A stretch of DNA of 64,000 nucleotides. It comes from Caulobacteraceae bacterium (lineage in GTDB: Bacteria; Pseudomonadota; Alphaproteobacteria; Caulobacterales; Caulobacteraceae). The position numbers were made by a program, and so were the translations under genes. The notes beneath the pieces are model-generated. The model searched no databases. It was not told the origin of the DNA and saw nothing but the letters and a program-made list of their open reading frames with translations. The stretch is taken from assembly GCA_947475415.1 (NCBI GenBank), contig CANJLH010000005.1, positions 159,760 through 223,759 on the forward strand. The letters run 5' to 3'. Shown here in pieces: positions 61,594 through 64,000 of the stretch (its first letter is position 1; each line of letters opens with the position of its first letter).

Positions 61594-62535
61594 TCATCTG
61601 TAGAAGCGGTAGTCCTTTTCGATTTGTTGGCCGATCTCGAAATTCGCTGCTAGAAAACCGTGAATGAATTCATGCAGGCCTTCGGCGAATATCGCCTGAA
61701 TGGTCAGGCTGGACAGACGCTCGAGCAGCGCGTGGGCCATGTCGACCGAAGGGGGTCGAAATCCGTACGCGTTCTCAAGCTGCGTGAAATTCTCCACCAT
61801 CTTGACGCAGCAGAACTGCACGGATCGGGGCATGCGTCGGTCCAGAATGAGGAATTCTGCGATCTGGCTCGGACTCGACTCACCGCCATGCAACCACCCG
61901 AACGCCCGGTCCGCTGAGGTTGAGCGGAGGATGGTTTCCCACTGAATGTTATCGACGGATGATCCGACCTGAGCGACTTGCGGCAGCAGTATATAGTACT
62001 TTACGTCCAAGATGCGCGCGGTGCTCTCCGCGCGCTCGGTGAACGCGCCGATGCGCATGAAATTATAGATGTCGTTGCGCAGCATCGTTCCATGGATAGC
62101 GCCGCGCACGAAGGCGCTCTGCTGCCGGATCAGGCGCAGAAGTTCTGGAAGGCTGCTCTGATCAACCGGCGCGGCCAAGGCGTCGCGCAGCGACATCCAG
62201 CAGACGTTGATCGCCTCCCACACCTCACGGGTCAGCGCAGTCCGCACCAGGCGCGCATTGGTGCGGGCCGATTCCATCGCGCAGCGGACGCTGGAAGGGT
62301 TGCTCGCGCCGCGCAGAAGAAAATCGATCACCTTGGCCGCATCGACCTTCTCGTGGATCGCCGCATAGCTTTCGCGCGCCGCGGCCGTGGTCAGGATCGA
62401 AGTCCATTCATCTTCCGGCGCGGTCGAGCGGGTGATGGCGATCCGAAACCCCGCCTCCACCATCCGGGCGATGTTTTCCGCGCGCTCGAGGTAACGCGAC
62501 ATCCAGAACAGGCCACCGGCGGTTCGCCCCAACAT
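61594..62535 (-). CDS. Alpha-E domain-containing protein
   Basis: An all-helical protein of 313 residues, the alpha-E family that accompanies circularly permuted ATP-grasp enzymes. The opening MLGRTAGGLFWMSRYLERAE is the signature, with NIARMVEAGFRIA following, and the mid part has FMRIGAFTERAESTARILDV. No catalytic centre is known. ATG 62535 is selected, five bases after the ATP-grasp stop; the open frame begins 24 bases earlier. Confidence 0.9.
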   Translation of the reverse strand: MLGRTAGGLFWMSRYLERAENIARMVEAGFRIAITRSTAPEDEWTSILTTAAARESYAAIHEKVDAAKVIDFLLRGASNPSSVRCAMESARTNARLVRTALTREVWEAINVCWMSLRDALAAPVDQSSLPELLRLIRQQSAFVRGAIHGTMLRNDIYNFMRIGAFTERAESTARILDVKYYILLPQVAQVGSSVDNIQWETILRSTSADRAFGWLHGGESSPSQIAEFLILDRRMPRSVQFCCVKMVENFTQLENAYGFRPPSVDMAHALLERLSSLTIQAIFAEGLHEFIHGFLAANFEIGQQIEKDYRFYR

Positions 62536-62540
62536 CGCCG

Positions 62541-63752
62541 TCAGTCCTCGAGCACCCAAGTATCCTTGGTGCCCCCGCCCTGGCTCGAATTCACCACCAG
62601 TGAACCTTCTACAAGTGCAACCCGCGTCAGTCCCCCGGGCGTGATTTCCACCCTGTTCGGGGAAACCAGTACGAACGGGCGAAGATCCACGTGGCGCGGC
62701 GCCAGGCCAGCCCTGGTCAGCACCGGCACGGTCGAAAGCGCCAGGGTCGGCTGGGCGATGTAGTTGGCGGGATTGCTCCGAAGCTTGGCGCAGAATTCAG
62801 CCAGTTCGCGCCGGCTCGCCGCCGGACCCACGAGCATCCCGTATCCGCCCGAGCCGTGCACCTCCTTGACCACAAGCTTGGAGAGGTTTTCCAGAACATA
62901 GGCCAGAGCGTCGGCCTCTGCGCACCGCCAGGTCGGCACGTTGTTCAGAATAGGCTTTTCGCCCGTATAGAACTCAATGATCGCCGGCATGTAGGAATAG
63001 ATCGCCTTGTCATCGGCGATTCCGGTTCCTGGCGCGTTGGCGAGGGTGATGCCGCCGGCCCTGTAGACGTCGAGGATACCGGGGACGCCCAAGGCGGAGT
63101 CCGGTCGCAAATTCAAGGGATCCAGAAACTCATCGTCGACCCTGCGGTAAAGGACGTCGATCGGCTCATAGCCGCAGGTCGTCCTCATGGCGATGCGCCC
63201 ATCGACCACCCTTAGGTCATGGCCCTCCACCAATTCGACCCCCATCTGTTCGGCGAGGAAGGCGTGCTCAAAATAGGCTGAGTTGTGAATTCCAGGTGTC
63301 AGCACCGCCACGTTGGGCCGGCCGAGCGTTCCGCTGGGCGCGCAGGCGTCCAGTGAGCGGCGCAACGCCTTTGGGTAGTCACCCACCGGACGAACCCGGA
63401 TCTGCGAGAAGAGCTCCGGAAACATCTGCAACATCGTTTCCCGGTTCTCGAGCATGTAGGACACCCCGGACGGGGTGCGGACGTTGTCCTCAAGCACGAA
63501 GAATTCGTTGGCGCCGGTGCGCACAAGGTCGACGCCCACCACGTGGGTGTAGACCCCCCCGGGCGGCTCGACGCCGATCATCAGGGGTTGGAATGCCGCG
63601 TTTTGCGCGATCAGCTCGGTCGGCACGCGACCCGCACGTAGAATTTCCTGGCGATGATAGAGATCGAACAGGAAGGCGTTGATCGCCCGGACCCGTTGTT
63701 CGATGCCCCGGCAAAGCTTGGCCCATTCCCTGGCCGCGATAATCCGCGGCAC
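62541..63752 (-). CDS. Circularly permuted ATP-grasp protein, apparently lacking its 5' end
   Basis: Predicted amide/peptide ligase of the circularly permuted ATP-grasp family (DUF404/DUF407). The 403-residue frame from GTG 63752 contains QPLMIGVEPPGGVYTHVVGV, FVLEDNVRTPSGVSYMLENR, APGTGIADDKAIYSYMPAII and the C-terminal VVNSSQGGGTKDTWVLED. Clear homologous sequence (KQREAETFFRRTGITFNVYG) continues upstream in frame to about 63851, but then the frame meets unrelated codons and TAA at 63885-63887, with no ATG, GTG or TTG. Full-length relatives have some 45-60 more N-terminal residues, so the 5' end is missing or replaced. Product may be non-functional. First gene of the operon. Confidence 0.8.
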   Translation of the reverse strand: MPRIIAAREWAKLCRGIEQRVRAINAFLFDLYHRQEILRAGRVPTELIAQNAAFQPLMIGVEPPGGVYTHVVGVDLVRTGANEFFVLEDNVRTPSGVSYMLENRETMLQMFPELFSQIRVRPVGDYPKALRRSLDACAPSGTLGRPNVAVLTPGIHNSAYFEHAFLAEQMGVELVEGHDLRVVDGRIAMRTTCGYEPIDVLYRRVDDEFLDPLNLRPDSALGVPGILDVYRAGGITLANAPGTGIADDKAIYSYMPAIIEFYTGEKPILNNVPTWRCAEADALAYVLENLSKLVVKEVHGSGGYGMLVGPAASRRELAEFCAKLRSNPANYIAQPTLALSTVPVLTRAGLAPRHVDLRPFVLVSPNRVEITPGGLTRVALVEGSLVVNSSQGGGTKDTWVLED

Positions 63753-63923
63753 GATATCGAATGGGATCAGGCGCTCTCCGCCGTCGGAGGCGCCATAAAC
63801 ATTGAAGGTAATTCCGGTGCGGCGGAAAAACGTCTCCGCCTCTCTTTGCTTGTGACGTGACCCCCAACTATCATCCAGTTGCGATTAGAGCCTCGGCATC
63901 GTTGTTGCCCACGTGGGCAGGTG

Positions 63924-63981
63924 AAGCAAGGGGCTGCGTAGCGTAGCCTCCGGCTATGCGGAGCGAAGCAGCCCCTTGCTT
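63924..63981. repeat. Palindromic REP-like element or terminator hairpin near the window end
   Basis: Perfect 14-bp arms (63924-63937 and 63968-63981) enclose a second, smaller stem (TAGCC/GGCTA). On the plus strand a T5 run follows (63980-63984), giving a terminator shape in that direction, yet no plus-strand gene precedes it in the window. It stands about 75 bases outside the point where the ATP-grasp homology is lost. It differs from the 141-bp element at 3187-3327. Confidence 0.75.
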
Positions 63982-64000
63982 TTTCAGGTCGGCAGCGAAC

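Overview
The window is GC-rich, densely coded chromosomal DNA of an alphaproteobacterium. The gene orders dusB-ntrB-ntrC-ntrY-ntrX-(PLP transaminase)-hfq-hflX, the fused ispDF, yajC-secD-secF followed by an Mth938/NDUFAF3-like gene, and lipA next to a COQ10/RatA gene are all typical of that class. A Caulobacterales member, perhaps Phenylobacterium-like, is my inference from the overall gene content; no rRNA is present to confirm it.

Layout. 1-3024: end of an acyl-CoA dehydrogenase, a sugar/cation-symporter-type MFS transporter and mazG, translationally overlapped. 2912-3631: a hypothetical gene on the minus strand that carries a 141-bp palindromic element inserted in frame. 3890-14984: a minus-strand core block (FAD oxidoreductase, hflX, hfq, class IV transaminase, NtrX/NtrY, NtrC/NtrB, DusB) for RNA chaperoning and nitrogen signalling. 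15061-25552: ispDF, a membrane-bound spermidine-synthase-like protein, a CinA C-terminal amidase, the COQ10-like gene, lipA, a lipoprotein hydrolase, an acyl-CoA/ACP ligase, rlpA and an exported beta-propeller-like protein. 25752-27797: three Tad-type (TadG/TadE/TadE) genes without the rest of a pilus locus. 27858-27947: tRNA-Ser(UGA).

28047-51851 is a long catabolic region: a flavin-dependent aromatic hydroxylase, a tannase/feruloyl esterase, three luciferase-like oxidoreductases, an Ltp2-like thiolase with its DUF35 partner, a TauD-type dioxygenase, an acyl-CoA dehydrogenase/DUF6285/phosphotransferase set resembling the levulinate LvaC-LvaB-LvaA enzymes, an epoxide hydrolase, an SMP-30 lactonase, a CoA transferase, an SDR, a CoA ligase, an enoyl-CoA hydratase, an MFS exporter and a D-aminoacylase-like amidohydrolase. 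Together they suggest activation of a cyclic or branched carboxylic acid to a CoA thioester and its stepwise breakdown; the substrate cannot be read from the sequence. No DNA-binding regulator was found in it.

52421-59975: a diguanylate cyclase, a PlsC acyltransferase, a phytoene-synthase-like (NDUFAF6-type) gene, a PuuD-like membrane protein, an Mth938-like gene, secF, secD, yajC and a DUF815 ATPase. 59982-63752: the operon of circularly permuted ATP-grasp, alpha-E, transglutaminase and Anbu protease. Here two of its four genes look damaged: Anbu has a one-base frameshift in a G6 tract and the ATP-grasp gene has lost its 5' end next to a palindromic element.
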